A stretch of DNA of 64,000 nt, from the NCBI RefSeq assembly GCF_964030975.1, contig NZ_CAXIQH010000001.1, positions 930,001-994,000 of the forward strand. The letters run 5' to 3'. The notes beneath the pieces are model-generated. The model made no database searches, was not told the origin of the DNA, and worked only from the letters and a program-made list of their open reading frames with translations. Positions 33,122 to 40,984 of this stretch are shown piece by piece. Both the position numbers and the translations under genes were made by a program. Numbering within the stretch: the stretch's first letter is position 1; every line of letters starts with the position of its first letter. Origin of the DNA: Tisiphia sp964030975 (GTDB taxonomy: Bacteria > Pseudomonadota > Alphaproteobacteria > Rickettsiales > Rickettsiaceae).

Positions 33122-33780
33122 GTCACTTTAGAAATCTTTACAGAGTACATGCAATCAGAAAAGTTTAACCGTAATTTTGTATCCCACTCATCTTTGAGTA
33201 TACTATAGTATACTGTATCTCTGCGTCTATCATCAGGCATAAGAGTATGGCTTCGCAACATACCTTCTTCAGTCGCTCCAATTTTAACCAGCCCACCTCT
33301 AGCTCTTACATTAAGTGCATCTGTTTTAAACTCCACTCTTTCCATATTCAGGTAATCAAACGCAAAATGCAACAAAAGAAACTTTGCATTTTTATTAATA
33401 CCACTTCCTTGAAACAATGTTTCTATCCAACTCCAACCTATTTCTATCCTGCGGTCTTTCGGGGAATAATTGCCAAAAGCTGTTGATCCAACAATTTTGC
33501 CTGTTTTCTGCTCTTCAATAGCAAAATGATATCGCAAACCCAGCTTTCTTTGTTGTATGGCTTCATCAACGTAGTTGTTCATATCTTGTACTTGACGCAT
33601 TTTGATAGGAAAATATTTCCAGATTGCTTGATCAGAAGAGAACCGTGCAAACACTGACATATCCTCTGCATTTAATGGTCTTAATCTTACTAACTCATTA
33701 TTGCAGATAATGTCATGCTCAAAAAAGCTACCATTATTCTTAGCTAATGCTAACTTAAAATTAGTAAGTATATTGTCCAT
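33118..33780 (-). CDS. GNAT-family N-acetyltransferase (RimJ/RimL-like)
   Basis: The 220-aa protein has the RimL-type layout: VRLRPLNAEDMSVFARFSSD, FAIEEQKTGKIVGSTAFGNY, the acetyl-CoA binding region RRIEIGWSWIETLFQGSGINKNAKFLLL, and VEFKTDALNVRARGGLVKIGATEEGMLR. Likely substrates are protein N-termini or small amines. The stop codon TAG is contributed by the CTAG end of a family D repeat, so the last residues may not be ancestral. It is the last gene of the tilS-ftsH-sdhB group, 25 bp after sdhB. Confidence 0.85.
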   Translation of the reverse strand: MDNILTNFKLALAKNNGSFFEHDIICNNELVRLRPLNAEDMSVFARFSSDQAIWKYFPIKMRQVQDMNNYVDEAIQQRKLGLRYHFAIEEQKTGKIVGSTAFGNYSPKDRRIEIGWSWIETLFQGSGINKNAKFLLLHFAFDYLNMERVEFKTDALNVRARGGLVKIGATEEGMLRSHTLMPDDRRRDTVYYSILKDEWDTKLRLNFSDCMYSVKISKVT

Positions 33781-33805
33781 ATCTACCTAATAGAAAAGTT
33801 CTATT

Positions 33806-34591
33806 TTACACTCCATGACGTTGTATTATTTGATTTTTTATCTCTGCAATAGCTTTAGCTGGATTTAAACCTTTCGGGCAAGTCTTGGTACAGTTCATAA
33901 TCGTATGACAACGATATAGTTTAAAAGGGTCTTCCAGAGCATCTAAACGCTCTCCAGTATACTCGTCCCTAGAATCAACAATCCACCGATAAGCTTGTAG
34001 TAAAATCGCAGGTCCTAAATATTTATCACCATTCCACCAATAGCTTGGGCAAGCAGTGGAGCAACAGGCACACAATATACATTCATATAGCCCATCTAAT
34101 TTTTCTCTATCCTTAAGGGACTGCAATCTTTCACTATTGGAAGGAGGAGGAGTATCAGTTTTTAGCCAAGGCTCTATCGATTCATATTGAGCATAAAAAT
34201 GCGACATATCAGGTACTAAATCTTTTACTACCTTCATATGTGGTAGGGGATATATCTTGATATCACCACAAATTTCTTCAATAGGCTTAATGCAGGCAAG
34301 TGTATTAGTTCCATCTATATTCATTGCACAACTACCGCAAATCCCCTCACGACAAGAACGCCTGAAAGTCAAGGTAGAATCTATTTCATTTTTTATTTTA
34401 ATTAAGGCATCTAGAACCATTGAACCTGTTTTGCCTAGATCTAACTCATAAATATCAATTCTAGGGTTTTCCTCAGAATCTGGATCGTATCTATAAATAC
34501 TAATATTACGTAGCTTACCTGTTTCCCCAGAATATTTATGTACTATCCCTTTACGAACTTTAGAATTAGGTGGTAATCTAAATTCTGCCAT
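33806..34591 (-). CDS. sdhB: Succinate dehydrogenase iron-sulfur subunit
   Basis: Complex II subunit carrying three Fe-S clusters. The [2Fe-2S] ligands are C80, C85, C88 and C100 (CREGICGSC...C). The [4Fe-4S]/[3Fe-4S] ligands are in CILCACCSTACP (171-182) and CHTIMNCTKTCPKG (228-240). The 261-aa length is normal. It is 14 bp downstream of ftsH. The flavoprotein and membrane subunits are not in the window. The order ftsH-sdhB matches that recalled for Rickettsia. Confidence 0.97.
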   Translation of the reverse strand: MAEFRLPPNSKVRKGIVHKYSGETGKLRNISIYRYDPDSEENPRIDIYELDLGKTGSMVLDALIKIKNEIDSTLTFRRSCREGICGSCAMNIDGTNTLACIKPIEEICGDIKIYPLPHMKVVKDLVPDMSHFYAQYESIEPWLKTDTPPPSNSERLQSLKDREKLDGLYECILCACCSTACPSYWWNGDKYLGPAILLQAYRWIVDSRDEYTGERLDALEDPFKLYRCHTIMNCTKTCPKGLNPAKAIAEIKNQIIQRHGV

Positions 34592-34605
34592 ATCTATTCC
34601 CCATC

Positions 34606-36492
34606 CTATAAGTCTTTTTTCTGACTTAGCTTCTTAACTTTTATAGCACCATTATCATCATTTTTTGTTGGAAATGAATTTACCTCTTCTGAATTCATCG
34701 ATCTACCACTAAGCAAATTTTTAATCTGCTGACCTGACAATGTTTCATGCTCAATTAATATTTTGGCTAATAGATGGAGCTCACTAATATGCTCAGTTAG
34801 TATATTTTTTGCCAAATCGTAACCTTTTTCAACAAAAATTTTCACTTCCTTATCAATTAATTCTGCTGTATGTACAGAAGTATGACCTTCCCCCCTACCA
34901 CTAGCATATATATCTTCATTACTTGAACCATGGTATACTGGTCCTATTGCATCACTTAGCCCCCAATCAGTTACCATAGCTCTGGCCATTCTGGTTGCCA
35001 TTTTAATATCGGAAGAAGCACCAGAAGTAACTTTATCTTTACCAAAAATAAGCTCTTCAGCCACTCTGCCTGCCATTGCTACTGCTATGTCAGCTTCCAT
35101 TTTATCACGCTGTATAGAAAAACGATCATTTTCAGGTAATCGCATTACCATACCAAGTGCTTTACCTCTTGGAATAATAGTTGCTTTATGAATTGGATCA
35201 GAAGCAGGACAGTAAAGACCAACCAATGCATGCCCACCTTCATGATAGGCAGTCAATTTTTTCTGCTCATCTGACATAATCATAGAACGTCTTTCAACGC
35301 CCATTAACACCTTATCTTTTGCCTCTTCTAACTCCAGCATATTAACTTCCTTCTTACCTTTACGGGCAGCAATTAATGCCGATTCGTTAACAAGATTAGC
35401 AAGTTCTGCCCCTGAGAACCCAGGAGTTCCTCTAGCTATGATTCTAGGTACTATATTCTTAGCACATTTTATCTTCTTCAAATGTACTTGTAAAATTTGC
35501 TCCCTACCGTCAATATCTGGATTAGGCACAGTAATTTGACGATCAAATCTTCCAGGTCTTAGTAAGGCGGTATCAAGTACATCAGGTCTGTTAGTTGCTG
35601 CAATAATCACTACCCCTTCATTATCTTCAAACCCATCCATTTCAACTAACATCTGATTTAATGTTTGTTCACGCTCATCGTTACCACCGCCCATACCAAT
35701 ACCCCTGTGACGACCTACAGCATCTATTTCATCAATAAAGATTATGCAAGGTGCATTACGCTTTCCTTGTTCGAACATATCACGCACACGACTTGCACCA
35801 ACACCAACAAACATTTCAACAAAATCGGAACCGGAGATGCTAAAGAAAGGAACATTTGCCTCACCTGCTATAGCTCTTGCTAACAGAGTCTTACCTGTCC
35901 CAGGTGATCCTATTAATAAACAGCCTTTGGGAATTTTACCACCAAGTTTCTGGAATTTGCTTGGATCTCTAAGAAAGTCAACAATCTCAGTTAATTCTTC
36001 TTTAGCTTCGTCAATACCAGCTACGTCTTTAAAAGTAACTTTCGGTCCTTTATCTGAAATTAGTTTGGCTTTAGATTTACCAAAACCCATAGCTTTTCCG
36101 CCACCTTGCATTTGTCGCATAAAAAATACCCAGCCACCTATCAACAGAATCATTGGAAACCACGAAATGAATATGCTGAACAACAGGTTCATTTTGGTAT
36201 CAGGAGGTACTACCTCAATATGTACACCATTACTACTTAAGCGATTTATTAAATCTGGATAGTCAGGAGCATAAGTTGAGAAAGAGCCTCCATCGCTTAG
36301 GGTTCCATCGATTGTTCTGCCCTGAATTTTAACAGAACTAACTGCTTTTTCATCAATTTTGGTTAAAAAATCTGAGAAAGAGATATTACTCTTTCCTCCC
36401 ATAAAACCATCATTTTGAAATGCATGAAAGGCAAGTACCATTAAAACAAAAATCGATACCCAAATCAGAACGTTCTTACCTTGATTATTCAT
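34606..36492 (-). CDS. ftsH: ATP-dependent zinc metalloprotease FtsH
   Basis: Inner-membrane AAA+ protease that degrades damaged membrane proteins and regulators. Two transmembrane segments (about 8-25 and 103-125) flank a periplasmic domain. Walker A is GSPGTGKT (195-202, usually GPPGTGKT), Walker B is CIIFIDEID (249-257), the SRH region is ATNRPDVLDTALLRPGRFD and the zinc site is HEGGH (417-421). The 628-aa length is typical. It follows tilS by 11 bp. The Pro-to-Ser change in Walker A is unusual but should be tolerated. Confidence 0.97.
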   Translation of the reverse strand: MNNQGKNVLIWVSIFVLMVLAFHAFQNDGFMGGKSNISFSDFLTKIDEKAVSSVKIQGRTIDGTLSDGGSFSTYAPDYPDLINRLSSNGVHIEVVPPDTKMNLLFSIFISWFPMILLIGGWVFFMRQMQGGGKAMGFGKSKAKLISDKGPKVTFKDVAGIDEAKEELTEIVDFLRDPSKFQKLGGKIPKGCLLIGSPGTGKTLLARAIAGEANVPFFSISGSDFVEMFVGVGASRVRDMFEQGKRNAPCIIFIDEIDAVGRHRGIGMGGGNDEREQTLNQMLVEMDGFEDNEGVVIIAATNRPDVLDTALLRPGRFDRQITVPNPDIDGREQILQVHLKKIKCAKNIVPRIIARGTPGFSGAELANLVNESALIAARKGKKEVNMLELEEAKDKVLMGVERRSMIMSDEQKKLTAYHEGGHALVGLYCPASDPIHKATIIPRGKALGMVMRLPENDRFSIQRDKMEADIAVAMAGRVAEELIFGKDKVTSGASSDIKMATRMARAMVTDWGLSDAIGPVYHGSSNEDIYASGRGEGHTSVHTAELIDKEVKIFVEKGYDLAKNILTEHISELHLLAKILIEHETLSGQQIKNLLSGRSMNSEEVNSFPTKNDDNGAIKVKKLSQKKDL

Positions 36493-36503
36493 CTACAACT
36501 CAC

Positions 36504-37817
36504 CTAACAGAAATGCGTAAAACGCGATATAAAATTGGGAGAGAAAGAAACACCGAGTCCCTTACTCAAACCATTGCCATTATAATACGATATATGGGGT
36601 ATGGCTATAACTTTTTCAAGTATCTTGACTACTGGTAGAGTTAATAAAATAGCGACATGATTATTAAAACTTGCATCTTTCAGTATTGTTAAATCTAAAT
36701 CTTGCCTTATTTTACTATAATCCTTTATCGTTAGATTACTTATCAAATAGTCTGAATTATTTGTAGGACTTCCTACAAAACGAAATCTACCATCCCAGAC
36801 ATCTACATTGTTAAGTTTAATATCCATTGGCAAATTCCTACCAAATTCTCGGTAAATTATTAGATTATTACTAATTTTTTTTATCACACAGCCATGTAGT
36901 GTTTTAGTAAAATCCATTTGTTGTTGCAATAATACCATTATCCTGCTTACCCCGCTTGTTCTGCTACTACGGTTCCTACCACTAATAATGATAAGGACAA
37001 AACTGATTAACTGTAGTATTATTTCGCTAGAAAATTCTACAACCTTTAATAAATTTATAGTAGCAAAACCGAATTGATAAATTTTTACTGATTCTGCAAT
37101 ACAGGCAATCAATTCAGGTTGCAATTTTTCTTCTACTAATTGGTTAATTGTAGATTGCTCAGAAATTATTTGGTTTTTTACATATTTTCCTTCTTGAGAT
37201 AATTTTTTTCTAATGATATTTCGTTGATATTTGTCGGATTTGTTTGATTCATCTTCAAACCATTTAATATTATTGGCAGTTAAATATGTTACTAATTGTT
37301 GTTTTGGTATGTTAAACAATGGTCTCACTATTTTAACATTATTATACCAGTTAATATGGCTAGCACTAAGTCCAAATATACTACTTTTTTTTTCTAATCT
37401 CAGACAATAATTCTCTATATAATCATCCAAGTGATGGGCCGTTAAAATGGTCAATATATCTAGTTTTTTACATAAATCGGTCATTAATTGATAACGACCT
37501 TCTCTTGCCCTTGCTTGTAAATTAGAAAAATTATTTTGGTGATCGAAGTGCAGTAGGTGGTAGTCATGTCCCAATTTATGGCTTAAATCTCGGACATACT
37601 CATGCTCCATCTTGGATTGTTCCCGCAAATGATGGTCAACTAACATCACAACTACATTAATATTTTCATTAATACTATTAGTGCTGACCCATTTATGTGT
37701 TAACATTAAAAGGGCTATGGAATCAGAACCCCCTGAAACAGCTAAGGCAATAGACCCCATCCGAGGTCTATTGCCAATTAGTTTTTCAATATTCTGCTGA
37801 AATTGTTGATAAAGCAT
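36504..37817 (-). CDS. tilS: tRNA(Ile)-lysidine synthase
   Basis: It modifies C34 of tRNA-Ile(CAU) to lysidine, which is essential for AUA decoding. The PP-loop ATPase motif is SGGSDS (28-33). LDHHLR-like VDHHLREQS and ARAREGRYQLM are also family features, with TAHHLDDYIENYCLRL after them. The 437-aa length matches proteins with the C-terminal tRNA-binding domain. It overlaps the upstream exported-protein gene by one base and precedes ftsH, as in Rickettsia. Confidence 0.93.
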   Translation of the reverse strand: MLYQQFQQNIEKLIGNRPRMGSIALAVSGGSDSIALLMLTHKWVSTNSINENINVVVMLVDHHLREQSKMEHEYVRDLSHKLGHDYHLLHFDHQNNFSNLQARAREGRYQLMTDLCKKLDILTILTAHHLDDYIENYCLRLEKKSSIFGLSASHINWYNNVKIVRPLFNIPKQQLVTYLTANNIKWFEDESNKSDKYQRNIIRKKLSQEGKYVKNQIISEQSTINQLVEEKLQPELIACIAESVKIYQFGFATINLLKVVEFSSEIILQLISFVLIIISGRNRSSRTSGVSRIMVLLQQQMDFTKTLHGCVIKKISNNLIIYREFGRNLPMDIKLNNVDVWDGRFRFVGSPTNNSDYLISNLTIKDYSKIRQDLDLTILKDASFNNHVAILLTLPVVKILEKVIAIPHISYYNGNGLSKGLGVSFSPNFISRFTHFC

Positions 37818-38218
37818 TATTTAGCTGAATCTTTTTTGACAGATTTATTTTCTGTAGATTTAGGGTTTTCTTGATTTTCAGCTGGATTTTTTCTCAGAGA
37901 TGAAATTCTTTTTTTATATTCCCGCTCTTTAGCCAGATAGTTCTGAGCTTCTTGTGAGATTTTTTTATATAATTCTCGTTTATGACCATTAATTTTAGCA
38001 ACTTCTATTCGATATTTTTTTATTTCTTCCCTTAGTTCTGCTGAAACTCCTGCAGCATAAGAACTGAACTCATCAATAATTTTTTGTAATTCATGCTCGC
38101 TATTAACCGTAGTTTTACTGGCATTTGACGTGGTGGGTGGCACAGTATTTGCTATACTATTTGAGCTTAGTAATAGTAGCCCTACTATAGTAGTAATTAG
38201 TCTCTTTTTTTTTATCAT
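37817..38218 (-). CDS. Exported coiled-coil protein of unknown function
   Basis: The 133-aa protein has a signal peptide (MIKKKRLITTIVGLLLLSSNSIA). The mature part is a charged helical segment (about 42-110, with AELREEIKKYRIEVAKING and KREYKKRISSL-type heptads) that probably forms a coiled coil. A Lys/Asn/Glu-rich tail follows. I do not recognise a family. It is the first gene of the minus-strand unit running through tilS, ftsH, sdhB and the acetyltransferase, and a role in the cell envelope is the only hint. Confidence 0.7.
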   Translation of the reverse strand: MIKKKRLITTIVGLLLLSSNSIANTVPPTTSNASKTTVNSEHELQKIIDEFSSYAAGVSAELREEIKKYRIEVAKINGHKRELYKKISQEAQNYLAKEREYKKRISSLRKNPAENQENPKSTENKSVKKDSAK

Positions 38219-38347
38219 TTATACACTCCTAAAATATTTTTATATAACTTTTAATTGCTAAATATGAAAACTAGCAAAAATAAATATACACTATAATAAT
38301 CCTGTTTAGCTATTATCTTTTTTAATAGCAATCATATTTATATTGAT

Positions 38348-38484
38348 TATAGCTAACCCCTGTCTATTAGCGAGGAGCTACTTTAGTAGCGACGAAGCAA
38401 TCCAAAAAGTGACCAGAAATGGATTGCTTCGTCGACCGTAGGTCTCCTCGCAATGACGGAGTAATGCTAATCAGGTTAGCTGTA
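38348..38484. repeat. Family B palindromic element (B8)
   Basis: The termini are TATAGCTAACCCC (38348) and CAGGTTAGCTGTA (38484). The core is GCGAGGAGCTACTTTAGTAGC with GACGAAGCAATCC and its complement. It lies between the divergently transcribed exported-protein gene and tlc. Confidence 0.8.
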
Positions 38485-38497
38485 GGGAAATAATCAT

Positions 38498-38526
38498 TTG
38501 ACTTTTCTTGTATATATCTATATAAG
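38498..38526 (+). promoter_or_regulatory. Sigma-70-type promoter of tlc
   Basis: TTGACT (38498-38503), a 17-bp spacer and TATAAG (38521-38526) lie 32 bp upstream of the tlc ATG. It is the clearest promoter match in the window. It starts just after the family B element. Confidence 0.55.
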
Positions 38527-38557
38527 TGCACTGACTATATAATGATAATAAAACGGT

Positions 38558-40051
38558 ATGGATAAGGTGAAAGATAATAGTTATTTCTCAGAAATAAGAA
38601 GAGTAGTTTGGCCAATTGAAGGGCATGAAAATAAGAAATTTTTGCCTATGGCTGCTATGATGTTTTGCATTTTGCTTAACTATTCTACTCTTAGATCGAT
38701 AAAAGATGGGTTTGTGGTAACAGCTATTGGTCCTGAATCAATAAGTTTTGTAAAAACCTATGTTGTTTTACCAATGGCAGTACTATTTATGGTTGCTTAC
38801 GTAAAGCTTTGCGATTCTTTAAAACAAGAAAATGTTTTTTACGCTGTAACTGGTTTTTTTCTGGCATATTTTGCGTTGTTTACTTTTGTATTATACCCAT
38901 ATCCAGAATTGGTACATCCTAATCCTGAAACAATTGATGCATTAAGTAATGCATATCCGAATTTCAAGTGGTTTATTAGGGTAATTGGTAAGTGGAGTTT
39001 TGCAATCTTTTATGCTATATCAGAACTTTGGGGAAGTATGATGCTTAGCTTATTATTTTGGCAATTTGCTAACCAAATTACCAAGACTGAAGAAGCAAAA
39101 CGCTTTTATTCTATGTTTGGTATGCTAGCAAATTTATCTTTACCAGTGACGGCCTTAATACTTGGCTATTTTTTAAGCAAAGAAACTCAAATAGTTTCAG
39201 AACATCTGAAATTTACTCCACTATTTATTATTATGATGGGTAGTGCTCTAGTTATCATGTTATTGTATAGATGGATGAATCGGCATGTTTTAACCGATCC
39301 TACTTTATATGACACAACGAGTAAAGCAAGCAAGAAAGGCAAGGTTAAGTTATCTCTTGTGGAAAGCTTTAAAATGATTTTTAGTTCAAAATATTTAGGG
39401 CTTATTGCCTTACTAATTATATCTTATAGTGTATCAGTAAATCTTGTAGAAGGTGTATGGAAATCAAAAATTCAGCAACTATATCCAACTAAAGAAGAAT
39501 ATACTATGTATATGGGGCAATTTCAGGCTTGGCAAGGTGTGACCGCTATATTGTTTATGATCGTTGGTTCTAACATTTTAAGAAGGGTTTCTTGGTTCAC
39601 CGCTGCTATGATTACTCCTTTGATGATGTTAATTACTGGAATTGCTTTCTTTGCCTTTATCTTCTTTGATAGCACTATTGCGATGTACGTTACTGGTCTA
39701 TTCACTTCTGGACCTTTGGCAGTAGCAGTGATGATTGGAATGATTCAAAATATTTTAAGCAAGGCCACAAAATATTCATTATTTGACGCTACCAAGAATA
39801 TGGCATATATCCCTCTTGATAAGGATCTTAGAACAAAAGGTCAAGCGGCAGTAGAAGTTATAGGTGGTAGGTTCGGTAAATCTGGTGGCGGTATTATCCA
39901 GTCAACATTCTTTATATTACTTCCTACCTTTACTTTTGTTGAAGCTACCCCTTATTTTGCTGGTGTATTTTTTGTTATCGTAATATTGTGGCTATACGCG
40001 ATTAAAGCACTCAATAAGGAGTATCAAGTTCAGATTCATAGCAAATCCTAA
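38558..40051 (+). CDS. tlc: ADP/ATP translocase (nucleotide transporter family)
   Basis: The 497-aa polytopic carrier has about 12 membrane helices. It is typical of the bacterial/plastid NTT family that exchanges host ATP for bacterial ADP. Recognisable features are the N-terminal RRVVWPIEGHENKKFLPMAAM, ILLNYSTLRSIKDGFVV, FAKYSLFDATKNMAYIPLD-like SLFDATKNMAYIPLDKDL and KGQAAVEVIGGRFGKSGGG. It is a hallmark of Rickettsiales and Chlamydiae. Rickettsia carry several paralogues. The resemblance suggests the Tlc1 (ATP/ADP) type, but specificity is inferred. It is monocistronic, with its own promoter. Confidence 0.96.
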   Translation: MDKVKDNSYFSEIRRVVWPIEGHENKKFLPMAAMMFCILLNYSTLRSIKDGFVVTAIGPESISFVKTYVVLPMAVLFMVAYVKLCDSLKQENVFYAVTGFFLAYFALFTFVLYPYPELVHPNPETIDALSNAYPNFKWFIRVIGKWSFAIFYAISELWGSMMLSLLFWQFANQITKTEEAKRFYSMFGMLANLSLPVTALILGYFLSKETQIVSEHLKFTPLFIIMMGSALVIMLLYRWMNRHVLTDPTLYDTTSKASKKGKVKLSLVESFKMIFSSKYLGLIALLIISYSVSVNLVEGVWKSKIQQLYPTKEEYTMYMGQFQAWQGVTAILFMIVGSNILRRVSWFTAAMITPLMMLITGIAFFAFIFFDSTIAMYVTGLFTSGPLAVAVMIGMIQNILSKATKYSLFDATKNMAYIPLDKDLRTKGQAAVEVIGGRFGKSGGGIIQSTFFILLPTFTFVEATPYFAGVFFVIVILWLYAIKALNKEYQVQIHSKS

Positions 40052-40373
40052 TAGCATTTGCCCCAACGGAAAAGATGTCATTTCTAGCTGCGGCGGGAAT
40101 CTAAAACATCTGAGAGCGTTTTGAGTCATCCTGAATTTATTTCAGGATATATATACAGATGCCTATTAGCGAGGAAGTAGCTTTGCTAGAAGCAATCCTG
40201 TTTTGTGTCATCCCTGCGAAAGCAGGGAGCTAAAATTGGTAAACAAAAAAACCTGAGATATTATAGATTCCTGCTTACGCAGGAATGACCTTTTTTTTGT
40301 TTAAAAATAGCAGATGTTGTATCTTTAGACTTTTGACGGGGGCTAGTAAACTTTGTTTCGCACGCAAATGCCC
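40052..40373. repeat. Degenerate palindrome cluster after tlc
   Basis: There is no gene. CATTTCTAGCTGCGGCGGG, GAGGAAGTAGCTTTGCTAG and CCTGCGAAAGCAGGG parts of the repeat cores are recognisable but no full element is present. Confidence 0.4.
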
Positions 40374-40608
40374 ACAACTGTCGAAAGTTAGAAGAGGAAG
40401 CGGTTTTAGATAGTGTACTTTAAAAGTCGTATGTGGTCAACGTCATTGCAAGAAGACTGTAGGTCGACGAAGCAATCCATAAAAGTAACCAAAAATGGGT
40501 TGCTTCGTCGGCTCATGCCTCCTCTCAATGACGCCAGTTATTTCCCCGCAACTTTTAAACTGTCATGATGACCTCTAAACCCGCTCTACCTTCTAACTTT
40601 CGACAGTT
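40374..40608. repeat. Family G palindrome with a nested family C element
   Basis: The left arm ACAACTGTCGAAAGTTAGAA (40374) with GGAAGCGGTTTTAGA, and the right arm TCTAAACCCGCTCTACC with TTCTAACTTTCGACAG (to 40608), are complementary. Between them, 40411-40566 is a family C element with TTTAAAAGTCG/CAACTTTTAAA ends and a CATTGC core. Confidence 0.65.
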
Positions 40609-40651
40609 ATGAGGTATCTAGATTCCTGCCATTGCTAAGAATGACAACTTA

Positions 40652-40791
40652 TATAGTTATGCCTATAGGATTAGGTGATAAAGAACATAACTATTGTAAG
40701 TTGTCATTCCCGCGTAGGCGGGAATCTAGATACCTGATTTCGCAGGTATGACACAAAGTTTGTATCACCTAATTCAATAGGTTTCACTATA
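40652..40791 (-). repeat. Family A MITE, copy 7
   Basis: 140 bp, inverted orientation, TATAGTTATGCC to GGTTTCACTATA, upstream of a truncated palindrome core and the mini-IS630. Confidence 0.85.
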
Positions 40792-40863
40792 GCTGCTTAG
40801 TTGTGCTTCGCTACTTCCTCACAATGATGCCAGTTTACTATGGTTTAAATATTAATCTGGTTA

Positions 40864-40965
40864 TAGCACTTAACATATATGTTCGTATTAAATAAAAGAG
40901 ATTCTGTATTTGAGGCAAGTTATAGAATGTTAAAAACAATGTATGAATATATATGTTAAGTGCTA
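40864..40965 (+). mobile_element. Internally deleted IS630 derivative (102 bp)
   Basis: Both IS630 ends are present (TAGCACTTAACATATATG and CATATATGTTAAGTGCTA-type) with flanking TA. Between them only GATTCTGTATTTGAGGCAAG and AATGTATGAA from the transposase 3' end are left. This is the structure expected of a MITE derived from the full-length copies in the window. Confidence 0.75.
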
Positions 40966-40984
40966 TAACTGTAGAACAATAATC

